64,000 bases of DNA from assembly GCA_029582265.1 (NCBI GenBank), contig JAQQFT010000023.1:3373071-3437070 (forward strand). Reading direction: 5' to 3'. Under the pieces are notes generated by a model. It worked only from the letters and a program-made list of their open reading frames with translations, had not been told where the DNA came from and ran no database searches. Position 1 is the first letter of the stretch; each line of letters begins with the position of its first letter. The translations under genes and the position numbers were made by a program. The DNA comes from Zoroaster sp. YZ-2022 (taxonomy: Eukaryota; Echinodermata; Asteroidea; Forcipulatida; Zoroasteridae). This document shows, piece after piece, positions 1 through 13,500 of the stretch.

Positions 1-1380
1 TACATATCGGCCAAATAACACAATGATCTTTCTTTGGAATCTAGGCTTCATCATTGCTCTGTGTGTGTGTTATAATTCGTCTTTTGAGAAGGCAAGTTTT
101 ATTTGGTGTGGGGCCTATGTTTTAGAAAAATCTTGCTATATTTCTTTGAACACTAAGGTACCATCTCATTTCTAACTCAACAAATTTACGGATTGAGAAC
201 TTTTAAATGGGATTGTGCCTTGTCTGCAAATCTGCTATTGATGGGGTATCTGAATCAACAGATGTGGGAACTTTAAGTGATATAACCTATGCAACACGCT
301 TAACATAATCGTGTCCCATCTGTGTCTTCAAATGGTTGGACAAAACCTATTGGGGCTATTACAAACTGAATCTTGTTGTATTGGTGCCCTCGACAGATGC
401 CGGTATATATACAAACGTGTATTATATCTTTCAGACCCACGTAGGAGTTACATGAACACGACATAAATCAGTTATATTTGAAGATGACGTACAGGCCTTT
501 TTTTTTTTTTTTTCAATCTGAAAGTCCTCAAGGGATTTTAAAATGAGTAGCCAGTCCTTCATGCAATAATTGCCGAAACAACATTTGAATACCTATCACG
601 GTTGCCTTGATTGTATAAACTTAAAGATGCGAAGCCATATCTTTGGCCTACTCTTGATCTCCCGATAATTCTTTCAATTTTCAAAAATCAAAAAGGTACT
701 TTCAGTTCCAGCCCCCGCGTGGAAAAATTCACCGTGGTTGGTTAAAAAATTCACAAAAAAAAAAAAATGTATTTTTTTTGCATTCCGCCGTAAATTCTAG
801 TAACTTATAGGCAATTTATTTTAAAGAAAAAAAATTGGAAAACAGACGCATTTTAAAGCTCTTACTTCCTCATTCCCATCAGTTTACACCATCTTGTAGT
901 CCTGAACTGCAAGCATGCGCATGGTCGAGTGAATCTATCTCGATGTCCGTACTGGAATGGAGATCACCTGAAAACATCGTATGGTCTTCGAACAGGTGGC
1001 TCAAAATTCAAACGAACAAGCTGCAATTCAAAAGGTTCCAATATCAACCATTGATATCAAAAAATTGCGTGGTTGGTTAAATAATACTGAAAAGCTTGGG
1101 ACTTTCACATTTAGCGCAGTAGCCAAATATTGATCACGTTTAGCGACACAAAAGGGTTGATTACTTTGGTAGCCTAACAGTCTAGATAAACACAGTACAA
1201 TTATTTTCGTAATTGTACAATAAACTTGATTTTGTGTACTTTCAGCAAGATCATATTTTTTAAGAATGTCGTGTGCTTTTGACCTTCTGATAACTTTTGT
1301 TATGGTATAGTTCATTACATCACCATTAGCATACCATTTTGTGGTGATGATGAGGAACAAAGAAAGTGGCTGTTCATTAC
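1..1380. other. No supported gene; AT-rich flank
   Basis: Several short open frames occur, but none has convincing composition or splice context. There are homopolymer runs of T near 500 and A/T near 755-780. The minus-strand frame at 1028-1380 directly continues the candidate exon at 1381-1486 and could be intron or coding. I cannot decide which. Confidence 0.4.
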
Positions 1381-1486
1381 AAGTCCATCTGTCATTGTTG
1401 TAGAACTTTGTTTTATGGTAGAAGAATGCCCTTCGTGACAAATCTCTAGAGCAGGCTGGACATACTCGCCGTTTTCCTTCATCCTT
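1381..1486 (-). CDS. Candidate exon with a CPAC zinc-knuckle-like motif
   Basis: On the minus strand an AG acceptor (complement of 1487-1488) is followed by an open segment encoding KRRVCPACSRDLSRRAFFYH, then a Lys/Asn/Trp-rich stretch, ending at a GT donor near 1380. The spacing Cys-x2-Cys...His, followed by basic and aromatic residues, resembles the zinc-finger starts of uncharacterised metazoan proteins. I do not recognise the family securely. The exon is transcribed away from the plus-strand gene starting near 2333, so the two could share a promoter region (about 1.5-2.3 kb). The reading frame stays open downstream to 1028, so the donor choice is uncertain. It could also be a chance open frame. 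Confidence 0.3.
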
Positions 1487-2332
1487 CTAATTATTAATAC
1501 AGTGGAAAGAACCTGTTGGACATAAAACAAGTGTTGCCATTTTATCAATGATATGCATACGTACTAAGCATTTAAAAGATACAAGTTTTTCCACAAATTT
1601 AAGTTTATAATGTCGAAAATTGGTCAGCACAGGTACGATTCTGACTTGAAGTGTTCATTTTGGTCATGCACCTGCAGGCGAACCATACACTACACCGTTT
1701 ATCAATGTTCCTATAGCCTGATTCAACTGTGTCATATTTCCCCTGTCAAAATGGAAATCTTAAACACTGAATATCATAAATGTGAGCGACTATATTTCCC
1801 TTCCAGCCTCGTTTTCGTCACGTTGATTAAAAAAAAGAAAAAAAGATGGCTTTGCCTTGGTAAAGGTCCATTCACACTCACAAAACTAATGTTAATTCAG
1901 AGTTTAATTTTACGCATAAATTAATTTTTCTGACTTTTAGCATAGGCTGTACTTGAAATGTTCTGTACTTTACTCACGTAAAAATTGTGGGTGGAACAGG
2001 AATTGGGGTTGAAAAGGTAAAACGAAGGCGTTGCACTACGAGTCTGGTTGGCTTGAGGAGTTTCGCTTGAAAGAAGAAACGTTCGCATGTCCTTGGCTGG
2101 ACGTTTTACGGGTGGTCGCAGCCCCGGTTTCTTGCAGCTGCGAAACATAAATCACCATCCATACTTTGACGACGTGGTCATTTCCTGCTCAGATTATCAG
2201 GTGACCTGATTCGCCTTCTGATTGGAGAATGATTTTTGTGCCACGAGTTTTAAAAAGGTATACTGTGCTTTCATGCTCGATGGGCTTTGTCTCGAGTGTG
2301 ACTGTCCCTAAATTTGTCTGTAAGTTTGCAAC
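1487..2332. other. Intergenic stretch between two divergent candidates
   Basis: No coding segment could be supported. An open frame at 1610-1924 (plus) has low-quality composition and no splice context. If the flanking exon and gene are real, this is where their promoters should lie. No TATA box stands out. Confidence 0.35.
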
Positions 2333-5300
2333 ATGGCGTCGTCGTCACTTTCTATTGACAGATGAACTTTTACATGAAATTGATCGTGACTCTGTCATTG
2401 ATGACGACGATTTTGTTGAAAGTTTAGAACCTCTCGAGTCTACTTCACCAGCAGTGCAAGTAACACTAACAGGCCCTCAGATGGACCTGTTTTAAATACA
2501 CTGGGATATCCACAGGTATCCTCAACGCTCTGTAAAGAACGCGCTAATCGGCGGTCCGACTTACTGGCTCGATCTACACCCAGGCCGCTTTTCCCAGTGA
2601 GCCCAATCAATCCAGCTGCAAATAACACATCCTCGGTGAGTCATTTGGTTGATTTTCGTTGTAACTTTATTTAAATAACAGTTTCATTTATAATATTTTC
2701 GAGGAAACTTAAGTTGTAACATCACGATTGTCGACTTTTATTAGTATACAATTTTGAAAGGTTATACTGTCACTCAACAGGAATTGTAAGACCATAGGCA
2801 TATTTCTTATCAATGCCCCAGTGCCAAACTTCGCTCGAAACTCCCCGGACGATGTTGGGCATGGGTCGTCCCTCAGTCTTTACCTCGTAAAATGAACATC
2901 TGTAGATATAGTTCTCTTTATTAAAAACAGAATTAATATAGTATGTACGCAACAGTTCAATCAAGTTTATTTTATCAGAATTCCAATATGTTTGTTGGTT
3001 TGTTTTGCCCAATCTGATCAACCCATGGCCATTCATTTTAGTGTTGTTTTCATATTAGGTGTCACAGTCGTCCCATGATGTTCCTGCTGTCACCCTTGCC
3101 GATTTGTACCAACAAAACAAACGTCTTGCTGAAGAACTGAAGGAAGTGAAGAGCAGATTGGCGAAAGGGAAAAGTCAACTCCAGAGGAGTAAACGGGTAG
3201 TTGTACCCAGTGCGTGTTCGGTGAGTTAAATGCCACATAACATACTTTTGTTTGTCACTACCACACTTATTGTGAGAATTCCTTTTGGGGAAAGCTGTAG
3301 TTTTTTATTCCATAATATTATGATCTGTCATTTCAATACTGTTGTAGTACGTAACGAGACTATAATTTGTAGAATACAAAAACCCAATTGCCTATATCTT
3401 CAAGTTCTACTTTTTGTAAATAATATTTAGATTATACTGGATTCAATTGTTATATCAACAGCAAGCTGTCCGTGAAACGTATGGGAAAATATTCAGACCT
3501 GGAGACCAGAACGGTGGATTCAATCTTTTCTTGATGTAAGTGCAAACATTTAGTTGATAGTGTCAATTTTTGTACCGTTGCATGCATTACTGTTAAATCC
3601 CTCTTTTCACCCTGTATTCAAGGAGTTCTTCTCTATCTAGCCAGAGCTTAAGTGTTTCAAATTGTTTTCTGTGTGATGTGCTGCTGAAAGCAGCCCAAGT
3701 CTAAATCTTGGGTGTCTGTGTATTCTGCTGATATCCAAGCAGTATTCACGATGTCCTTGGGACACCAGTTGATGTTGTTTTTAAGAGGGGCAATTTGTCA
3801 GACTGATAACAAGGCGAGACTTATCATAGACCAATGTTTACATCTGCAATAGAGCTAACTACCACCAATGAAACAATGGGGTTGGGGGGGGTAGAATTCA
3901 CATTCCAGAGAATTAATTTCAAATTCAGGTAATCTAGGACTACATGGACAGCATTCTGTGTGAAGTCAGGGTGAAATCCAAATATTGGTCTTTACAGATC
4001 TCTTTTTCAAGGTGATTTTAAAGGCGCATGGTTAAAGAAAATTATCAGTGAATTTCAGAATTCTCACAGAGATTTTATGGCGGTTTACAGTAAAGGTTTT
4101 CTATAGTGGGAGACATAGCAGGTGTTAAATTTTTATTACAATTTTAAACAGCACGGTTAAATATCACCATTGTAATTATTTTCATCTTCAGCTTTCTCAA
4201 CAGCAAAAAAAATTTATTGTGTCCTTGAATTATCCCTTACGTCAGGTGTGACTACCCAAAATCAGCCCAGTGAAAATAGTTTGATTTTTTACATATGGGT
4301 TGTGTCTGATTTTAAGGTTCATCGTGTTATTAAAATAATCATAAACTACTTTTCCTTTTGGCTTTTCTATACCTGTAGAAGACTAGATTCCTGTTTTATG
4401 TTGGATCCTAGACCACACTTGGCGCACTTATAAGTTATATTGCAACTGTTTGATAATATTAATTTACAGCCTACAAATTTTTCTTTAGGATTGCATTGTA
4501 GAAAAAAAAATCAAACTCTCCTTGATCGTTTTGTGTTTTCTTTATTAAAGGAAGTCATGCCCAGAAAATGAGGCCGTTATTGAGAGATTGACTAGGGAAG
4601 TACAAACCCTATATGGACGAAGCAGATGGGAAGTGCTTCAAATCAAAAGTAAGTATGATGAAATGAAAACGACACATTGTTATTGTAGATGTTCCATCGT
4701 GACACCTGATTTCTTAACTTGAGAGGTTGCTAACGCCCTCCTTTTTCATATTGCACTCATTTTTCAGAAGCTTGTAAGACGTACTACAATTCCTTACTTG
4801 ACAAGTCACGAAGACAACGAAATGGCACTTATAACAAGCATACTGACGCCGCTCGGAAGAGCAATTCAGAGTAAGTGTCAATTGTATGTGTGATAAACCA
4901 TTATGACCCAATTTAGATTAAGAAAGTTTGATCATTGCAGAAGATACCTGTCTGGGTAGTCTGCTTAGTACTATTTTCTAATGATTGCCTTAATATCCCC
5001 TGACAGTCAGGCAGCCAAGAGAGGAAATGTATTCTGTTGTGTGTATTATAGTTTCTTTCTTTCCTCAATGAAAATAATATCTTTATGTTTATGTTTCAAG
5101 TACAATTTTAACCCAAATGGTTACATAAACGATGTGAAATGTTGCATCAATTGTTTACGAACATAATGGGAACTTCTGATCCATTGTCCCCATTTTCTTC
5201 AAACAGTTCTTAAAAAGATTATAAATGTTTTGGGAAAACTGTCGTTGCACAACCGAAACCAAATACACTATACACAAACAGGCAAATTTTCAATTCCCAG

Positions 5301-6339
5301 CAACAGTAACGTTGGTGAAATCTTGATTAATTTGTTTATCTTACCAACATATGTGGTAAATCAAAACAAATCTGTCTGTAAGCTACACGGAAAAAAAAAA
5401 AAAAAAAATGTAAGACCAATTTCAGTCGGTTTCAATATTTGCCCACAGCTATAGGTATAAGTCAATAGATGGCTCATATATTTTGTCATCTTAAGGTTCA
5501 CCCACATTTCTTAGTAAACAAAGGTTATTAACTCTACGTCCCTTAGCGGTCCCACTGATCACAAACTTCCCTGTGGACCACTCTGTCCTTCCACCATATT
5601 CTAATAAATGGTGTCACCTAACAAGTTATTTCTTTGTGACATCATTTCTAAAATGCATACTTTCATCTCCACTGAACCCTATGAAGCCCCCTCAAATATT
5701 CGTTCAGTGCGTTTTATCCTCAATAATTCTGTCTGAGACTTGCTTCTCATCTACAAGCTAGATATTGCACGTAAATAAAAAAAAATCATAAGTTCTTATT
5801 TTACACTTCGATTCTAGTGCTCTCATATTGTTTCGATGTATTGTTTTTGCTCACCCGCCCTCGGGCTTTCTTAGCCAGAGTAAGCTGATTAAAAGTTTCA
5901 TCAACTGAATGAAACATCCAGCATTTTTCTTTGCTACACACAAACAGGAACTTTGTGGCTTGTGCAGTTTTATATAATATTTCCTATTCCTATTCCACAC
6001 ACACAGAAACTGCAAAGGAGAAGGTCGGCGATTCAATCAATCGCATTATCAGAGAGTGCAAAGGCCGAGGCTAATGAGGTTCTCCGAATGGAGTTTATGT
6101 CCTCCGAAGAGAGTATGTCGGAGGACGAGGACGAGGGGACCTCCCAGGCCAAAACGAGGAGGCTACGGAAACTACCGTGGGAGCGGTCGAAGCTAACATC
6201 ATTGAAGCATAAGCTGGATTCCCATTTTGCTGCGACTGCGCCCGCAATAGTTTCCAGACTTCTCCCCAAGTTTATTGCCGGTGGTATTTCCACCCGTCCC
6301 GCACCGGAGGGAGCTCCCTCCTGGGCTGTGCGGTCCTAA
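2333..6339 (+). CDS. Six-exon gene, uncharacterised protein with coiled coil and basic C-terminal domain
   Basis: The exons I can support are 2333-2635, 3059-3220, 3462-3535, 4551-4648, 4768-4870 and 6018-6339 (TAA). Donors are mostly GTGAGT or GTAAGT, acceptors are AG, and codon phases agree at every join from exon 1 to exon 6. The protein starts MASSSLSI, then carries an acidic stretch (IDDDDFVESLEPLES), a coiled coil in exon 2 (LYQQNKRLAEELKEVKSRL), a basic segment in exon 5 (KSRRQRNGTYNKH), and in exon 6 an EFMSSEESMSEDEDEG acidic patch followed by RRLRKLPWERSKL and an end in RPAPEGAPSWAVRS. Exon 1 needs two compensating frame changes (2333-2358 and 2477-2635 share a frame; the acidic part lies in another), so it holds indels or an error. 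The layout suggests a nuclear DNA- or chromatin-associated protein. The function is unknown, and it could be a gene carried by or tamed from a transposon. Confidence 0.65.
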
Positions 6340-7457
6340 TGTGAAACGACATCCTAAGTTGATGGTATGGTGTGTTTATTGAAGTTTAAAAAACACATGA
6401 AAACTAAGTCTCCAAAAAAGCAACAATCATATGTTGATCTTAAATAATTATCAATTTTTTTATTTTTATTGTCAGTTCTTGATAAGATAATGTTGATGTG
6501 TTTTGTTATACCGGGGATGCAATTTGCGCGTTCAGTCAAATTGTATTGTGCATTTTGCCCATAGAATTGAAGCATAAAATTAATTCTATGATTTCGCCAC
6601 TGTCAAACATAATTTTAATTATAACATTGTTTACTTTTATTCCGGATTAATTATAATAATCAAACCATACAACCAACTTGTGAAAACTTCATTTAATTGT
6701 CACTTTCTATTGGCACGACAAAAACGCGGTTTTTAATTTCATGTGAGGATATGGAAGACCTCTTTTTAGTTAAAAGTTGAATTTAAATTTGAGATGGAGA
6801 TATTTAAATTTCACCAATAACGCTTTTAAATGTTTTGGGTTTATAATCCTACATCTTGCAATATTTACTGTATTTTGAAGTTTTATTGGGAAAAACTAAA
6901 GAAACAGAAATGTGTAAATCTCATTTTGTTTTATACTAGTAACAAGAGTTAGATATTTTTTTTCCTAATAAAAATTTGACATTACTACATAGTTTAAAGT
7001 GTTAGCGATGTACCGCTGCTGACGGATGATAAATCCAAACTGTCTTCAATAGTAGTTACATCTGCTTTTGTTACGAGAACATACCAACTTCGTTCTTCTG
7101 TATTCCGATGTAGTTGTTGCACGATTGATAAAAGGTATTTTGCAAAACTTCGTTTTTAACACAATGATATGATGCGGTACGTCACCGGGAACGTGATACT
7201 TTTATGTTTCCAGCCCAGCATTAAAAACAAAATATTAAAAACAAACGTCATATGGGCAGACCTGTCATTTTCCATCGTTGTAGTGTTTGATTTTCATCAG
7301 TTTAGCAACCTATAAGCAATTCGTTTGCTGCAAGATTCACTGTAATTTGAAGATTGGTTTTTATGATTTAATAAACATGATTACTTTACTACAAAACATC
7401 GAATGCATTTGGCTTAATTACTAAATGTTTATTGTGCAAGAAATTTCGCACAGTGAG
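6340..7457. other. 3' flank, no supported gene
   Basis: AT-rich sequence follows the stop codon at 6339, with AATAAA-like signals near 7370 and elsewhere. I see no coding segment, RNA gene or clear repeat before the GC-rich satellite starts abruptly near 7458. Confidence 0.4.
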
Positions 7458-10400
7458 AGTCTGGTCCCGTCCGCTGGCCGGTGAAATTTTTCCTATTTCG
7501 GGCTCGAGGACTACCTACCCCCTATAGTAGACGTAACACCCACCCCGTTGGTAGTACGGAATACCTATATCCAATTTGCGTTGAAAACTTGTTGAAGAAA
7601 CACCGTTGGTTTAGGTCCCCGGCTCGGGCCGTGGCTCCCGGCCGAGAAGACGAGTCACTGCACGCTGGCTCGCGGTCATCGCAGACGGGTCTACCCGAAC
7701 GCAGCAGCGGGCACCGCCCGTGCTCCTCGGGCGAGCTAGCGTGCAGGGACTCGTCCTCTCGTCCGGGAGCCACGGCGGGGCCCGAGCCGGCGCCCGCTGC
7801 TACTGGAGGACCCCGAGGGGGCCTTCCCGACGTCTCCCAGCTGGCGGCGGGGGCCGACCGCCATCCCCCTCGAGCCCGTCCCAGAGTCGGGTCCCGTCCG
7901 CTGCCGGTGAAATTTTCCTATTGCGGACTGGAGGACTACCTACCCCCTAGAGTAGACGTAACACCCACCCCGTTGGTAGTACGGAACACCTCTATCCAAT
8001 TTGCGTTGAAAACTTGTCGAAGAAACACCGTGGGGTTTGGGCCCCAGCTCGGGCCGTGGCTCTCGGCCGAGAGGACGAGTCCCTGCACGCTGGCTCGCGG
8101 TCCCCGTAGACGGGTCGATCCGAACGCAGGAGCGGGCACCGCCCATGCTCCATGGGCGAGAGGTCGCCCCTCGGACTCCGACTTCGGGTCAACACATCTG
8201 CGGGGACAGCGGGCCCGAGCCGGCGCCCGCTGCTACTGCAGGACCCCGCGGGGCTTTCCCGACGTCTCCCAGCTGGCGGTGGGGGCCGACCCCCATCCCC
8301 CTCGAGCCCGTCCCAGAGTCTGGTCCCGTCCGCTGGCCGGTGAAATTTTTCCTATTTCGGGCTCGAGGACTACCTACCCCCTATAGTAGACGTAACACCC
8401 ACCCGTTGGTAGTGCGGAATACCTGTATCCAATTTGCGTTGAAAACTTGTTGAAGAAACACCGTTGGTTTAGGTCCCCGGCTCGGGCCGTGGCTCCCGGC
8501 CGAGAGGACGAGTCCCTGCACGCTGGCTCGCGGTCATCGCAGACGGGTCTACCCGAACGCAGCAGCGGGCACCGCCCGTGCTCCTCGGGCGAGCTAGCGT
8601 GCAGGGACTCGTCCTCTCGTCCGGGAGCCACGGCGGGGCCCGAGCCGGCGCCCGCTGCTACTGGAGGACCCCGAGGGGGCCTTCCCGACGTCTCCCAGCT
8701 GGCGGCGGGGCCCGACCGCCATCCCCCTCGAGCCCGTCCCAGAGTCGGGTCCCGTCCGCTGGCCGGTGAAATTTTTCCTATTTCGGGCTGGAGGACTACC
8801 TACCCCCTATAGTAGACGTAACACCCACCCCGTTGGTAGTTCGGAACACCTCTATCCAATTTGCGTTGAAAACTTGTCGAAGAAACACCGTGGGGTTTGG
8901 GCCCCAGCTCGGGCCGTGGCTCTCGGCCGAGAGGACGAGTCCCTGCACGCTGGCTCGCGGTCCCCGTAGACGGGTCGATCCGAACGCAGGTGCGGGCACC
9001 GCCCGTGCTCCTCGGGCGAGTGGTCGCCCCTCGGACTCCGACTTCGGGTCGACCCGTCTGCGGGGACAGCGGGCCAGCGTGCAAGGACCCTCCTCTCGCC
9101 CGAGGAGACCGGGCGATGCCCGCTGCTGCGTTCGGGTCGACCCGTCTGCGGGGACCGCGAGCCAGCGTGCAGGGCCTCGTCCTCTCGGCCGGGAGCCACG
9201 GCGGGGCCCGAGCCGGCGCCCGCTGCTACTGGAGGACACCGAGGGGGTCTTCCCGACGTCTCCCAGCTGGCGGCGGGGGCCGACCGACATCCCCCTCGAG
9301 CCCGTCCCAGAGTCGGTCTCCGTAGACGGGTCGATCCGAACGCAGGAGCGGGCACCGCCCGTGCTCCTCGGGCGAGAGGTCGCCCCTCGGACTCCGACTT
9401 CGGGTCGACCCGTCTGCGGGGACAGCGGGCCAGCGTACAAGGACCCTCCTCTCGCCCGAGGAGACCGGGCGGTGCCCGCTGCTGCGTTCGGGTCGACTCG
9501 TCTGCGAGGACCGCAAGCCAGCGTGCGGAGACTCGTCCTCTCGGCCGGGAGCCACGGCGGGGCCCGAGCCAGCGCCCGCTGATACTGGAGGACCCCGCGG
9601 GGCTTTCCCGACGTCTCCCAGCTGGCGGAGGGGGCCGACCGCCATCCCCCTCGAGCCCGTCCCAGAGTCTGGTCCCATCCGCTGGCCGGTGAAATCTTTC
9701 CTATTTCGGCCTCGAGGACTACCTACCCCCTATAGTAGACGTAACACCCACCCCGTTGGTAGTACGGAATACCTCTATCCAATTTGCGTTGAAAACTTGT
9801 CGAAGAAACACCGTGGGTTTAGGACCCCGGCTCGGGACGTGGCTCCCGGCCGAGAGGACGAGTCACTGCACGCTGGCTCGCGGTCACCGCAGACGGGTCG
9901 ACCCGAACGCAGCAGCGGGCACCGCCCGTGCTCCTCGGGCGAGAGGTCGCCCCTCGGACTCCGACTTCAGGTCGACCCGTCTGCGGGGACAGCGGGCCAG
10001 CGTACAAGGACTCCTCCTCTCGCCCGAGGAGCATGGGCGGTGCCCGCTGCTGCGTTCGGTTCGACCCGTTTGCGCGGGACCGCGAGCCAGCGTGCACGGA
10101 ATCGTCCTCTCGTCTGGGAGCCACGGCGGGGCCCGAGCCGGCGCCCGCTGCTACTGGAGGACCCCGAGGGGGCCTTCCCGACGTCTCCCAGCTGGCGGCG
10201 GGGGCCGACCGCCATCCCCCTGGAGCCCGTCCCAGAGTCGCGTCCCGTCCGCTGGCCGCTGAAATATTTACTATTTCGGGCTTGAGGACTACCTACCCCC
10301 TATAGTAGACGTAACACCCACCCCGTTTGTAGTACGGAACACCTCTATCCAATTTGCGTTGAAAACTTGTCGAAGAAACACCGTGGGGTTTGGGCGCCGG

Positions 10401-10540
10401 CTCGGGCCGTGGCTCTCGGCCGAGAGGACGAGTCCCTGCACGCTGGCTCGCGGTCCCCGTAGACGGGTCGATCCGAACGCAGGAGCGGGCACCGCCCATG
10501 CTCCATGGGCGAGAGGTCGCCCCTCGGACTCGGACTCCGA
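7458..10540 (-). repeat. Left half of array 1, units in reverse orientation
   Basis: Six junction segments read CTATCCAATTTGCGTTG on the plus strand, the reverse complement of those in the right half. Units vary from about 430 to 920 bp through gain or loss of hairpin arms. The left edge starts inside a unit, next to GTGAGAGTCTGGTCCCGTCC, so the array is truncated there. Confidence 0.85.
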
Positions 10541-10599
10541 CGCTGGCTCGCGGTCACCGCAGACTGATCGACCCGAACGCAGCAGCGGGCACCGCTCGT

Positions 10600-13500
10600 G
10601 CTCCTCGGGCGAGAGGAGTAGTCCCTGCACGCTGGCCCGCTGTCCCCGCAGACGGGTCGACCCGAAGTCGGAGTCCGAGGGGCGACCTCTCGCCCAAGGA
10701 GCACGGGCGGTGCCCGCTGCTGCGTTTGGGTCGACCCGTCTGCGGGGACCGCGAGCCAGCGTGCAGGGACTCGTCCTCTCGGCCGGGAGCCACGGCCCGA
10801 GCCGGGGCCCAAACCCCACGGTGTTTCTTCGACAGGTTTTCAACGCAAATTGGATAGAGGTGTTCGGTACTACCAACGGGGTGGGTGTTATGTCTACTAT
10901 AGGGGTAGGTGGTCCTCGAGCCCGAAATAGGAAAAATTTCACCGGCCCCCGCCGCCAGCTGGGAGACGTCGGGAAGGCCCCCTCGGTGTCCTCCAGTAGC
11001 AGCGGGCGCCGGCTCGAACCCCACCGTGGCTCCCGGCCGAGAGGACGAGATCCTGAACGCTGGCTCGCGGTCACCGCAGACTGGTCGACCCGAACGCAGC
11101 AGCGGGCACCGCCCGTGCACCTCGGGCGAGAGGAGTAGTCCCTGCACGCTGGCCCGCTGTCCCCGCAGACGGGTCGACCCGAAGTCGGAGTCCGAGGGGC
11201 GACCTCTCGCCCGAGGAGCACGGGCGGTGCCCGCTGCTGCGTTTGGGTCGACCCGTCTGCGGGGACCGCGAGCCAGCGTGCAGGGACTCGTCCTCTCGGC
11301 CGAGCCACAGCCGAGCCGGGGCCCAAACCCCGAATTGGCTTCGACGGGTTTTCAACGCAAATTGGATAGAGGTGTTCGGTACTACCAACGGGATGGGTGT
11401 TACGTCCACTATATGGGTAGGTGGTCCTCGAGCCCGAAATCGGAAAAAATGTCAGAGTCCAGCGGACGGGACCCGACTCTGGGACGGGCTCGATGGGGAT
11501 GGCGGTCGGCCCCCGCCGCCAGCTGGGAGACGTCGGGAAGGCCCGCTCGGTATCCTCCAGTAGCAGCGGGCGCCGGCTCGAACCCCGCCGTGGCTCCCGG
11601 CCGAGAGGACAAGACCCTGAACGCTGGCTCGCGGTCACCGCAGACTGGTCGACCCGAACGCCGCCGCAGGCACCGCCCGTGCTCCTCGGGCGAGAGGAGT
11701 AGTCCGTGCACGCTGGCCCGCTGTCCCCGCAGACGGGTCGACCCGAAGTCGGAGTCCGAGGGGCGACCTCTCGCCCGAGGAGCACGGGCGGGGGCCGCGG
11801 CTGCGTTTGGGTCGACCCGGCAGCGGGGCCCGCGAGCCAGCGTGCAGGGACTCGTCCTCTCGGCCGGGAGCGACGGCCCGAGCCGGGGCCCAAACCCCAC
11901 AGTGTTTCTTCGACAAGTTTTCAACGCAAATTGGATAGAGCTGTTCGGTACTACCAACGGGGTGGGTGTTATGTCTACTATAGGGGTAGGTGGTCCTCGA
12001 GCCCGAAATAGGAAAAATTTCACCGGCCCCCGCCGCCAGCTGGGAGACGTCGCGATGGCCCCCTCGGTGTCCTCCAGTTGCAGCGGGCGCCGGCTCGGGC
12101 ACCGCTGTGGCTCCCGGCCGAGAGGACGAGACCCTGCACGCTGGGTCGCGGTCACCGCAGACTGGTCGACCCGAACGCCGCAGCGGGCACCGCCAGTGCT
12201 CCTCGGGCGAGAGGAGTAGTCCGTGCACGCTGGCCCGCTGTCCCCGCAGACGGGTCGACCCGAAGTCGGAGTCCGAGGGGCGACCTCTCGCCCGAGGAGC
12301 ACGGGCGGTGCCCGCTGCTGCGTTTGGGTCGACCCGTCTGCGGGGACCGCGAGCCAGCGTGCAGGGACTCGTCCTCTCGGCCGGGAGCCACGGCCCGAGC
12401 CGGGGCCCAAACCCCACGGTGTTTCTTCGACAAGTATTCAACGCAAATTGGATAGAGGTGTTCCGTACTACCAACGGGGTGGGTGTTATGTCTACTATAG
12501 GGGTAGGTGGTCCTCGAGCCCGAAATAGGAAAAATTTCACCGGCCCCCGCCGCCAGCTGGGAGACGTCGGGAAGGCCCCCTCGGTGTCCTCCAGTATCAG
12601 CGGGCGCCGGCTCGAAACCCGCCGTGGCTCCCGGCCGAGAGGACGAGTCCCTGCACGCTGGCTTGCGGTCACCGCAGACTGGTCGAGCCGAACGCAGCAG
12701 CGGGCACCGCCCGTGCTCCTCGGGCGAGAGGAGTAGTCCCTGCACGCTGGCCGCTGTCCGCGCAGACGGGTCGATCCGAAGTCGGAGTCCGAGGGGCGAG
12801 CTCTCGCCCGAGGAGCACGGGCGGTGCCCGCTGCTGCGTTCGGGTCGACCCGTCTGCGGGAACCGCGAGCCAGCGTGCAGGGACTCGTCCTCTCGGCCGG
12901 GAGCCACGGCCCGAGCCGGGGCCCAAACCCCACGGTGTTTCTTCGACAAGTATTCAACGCAAATTGGATAGAGGTGTTCGGTACTACCAACGGGGTGGAT
13001 GTTATGTCTACTATAGGGGGTAGGTAGTCCTCGAGCCCGAAATAGGAAAAATTTTACCGGCCAGCGGACTGGACCAGACTCTGGGACGGCCTCGAGGGAT
13101 ATGGCGGTCGGCCCCCGCCTTCAGCTGGGAGACGTCGGGAAGGCCCCCACGGTGTCCTCCAGTAGCAGCGGGCGCAGGCTCGTGCGCCGCCGTGGCTCAC
13201 GGCCGATAGGACGATTCCCTGCACGCTGGCTCGCGGTCTCCGAAGACGGGTCGACCCGAACGCAGCAGCGGGCACCGCCCGTGCTCCTCAGGCGAGAGGA
13301 GTAGTCCCTGCACGCTGGCCCGCTGTCCCCGCAGACGGGTCGATCCGAAGTCGGAGTCCGAGGGGCGACCTCTCGCCTGAGGAGCACGGGCGGTGCCCAC
13401 TGCTGCGTTCGAGTCGACCCGTCTGCGGGGACCGCGAGCCAGCGTGCAGGGACTCGTCCTCTCGGCCGGGAGCCACGGCCCGAGCCTGGGCCCAAACACC

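Noticed and set aside
835..1080. Open frame of 81 codons starting at a TTG
   Set aside because: It has no ATG, no splice context and unremarkable composition.
10289..11893. A 534-codon minus-strand open frame and many other long frames on both strands in the GC-rich arrays
   Set aside because: They lie in palindromic, GC-rich satellite units, occur in several frames at once, repeat with the unit, and break at the unit junctions. They are composition artefacts, not genes.
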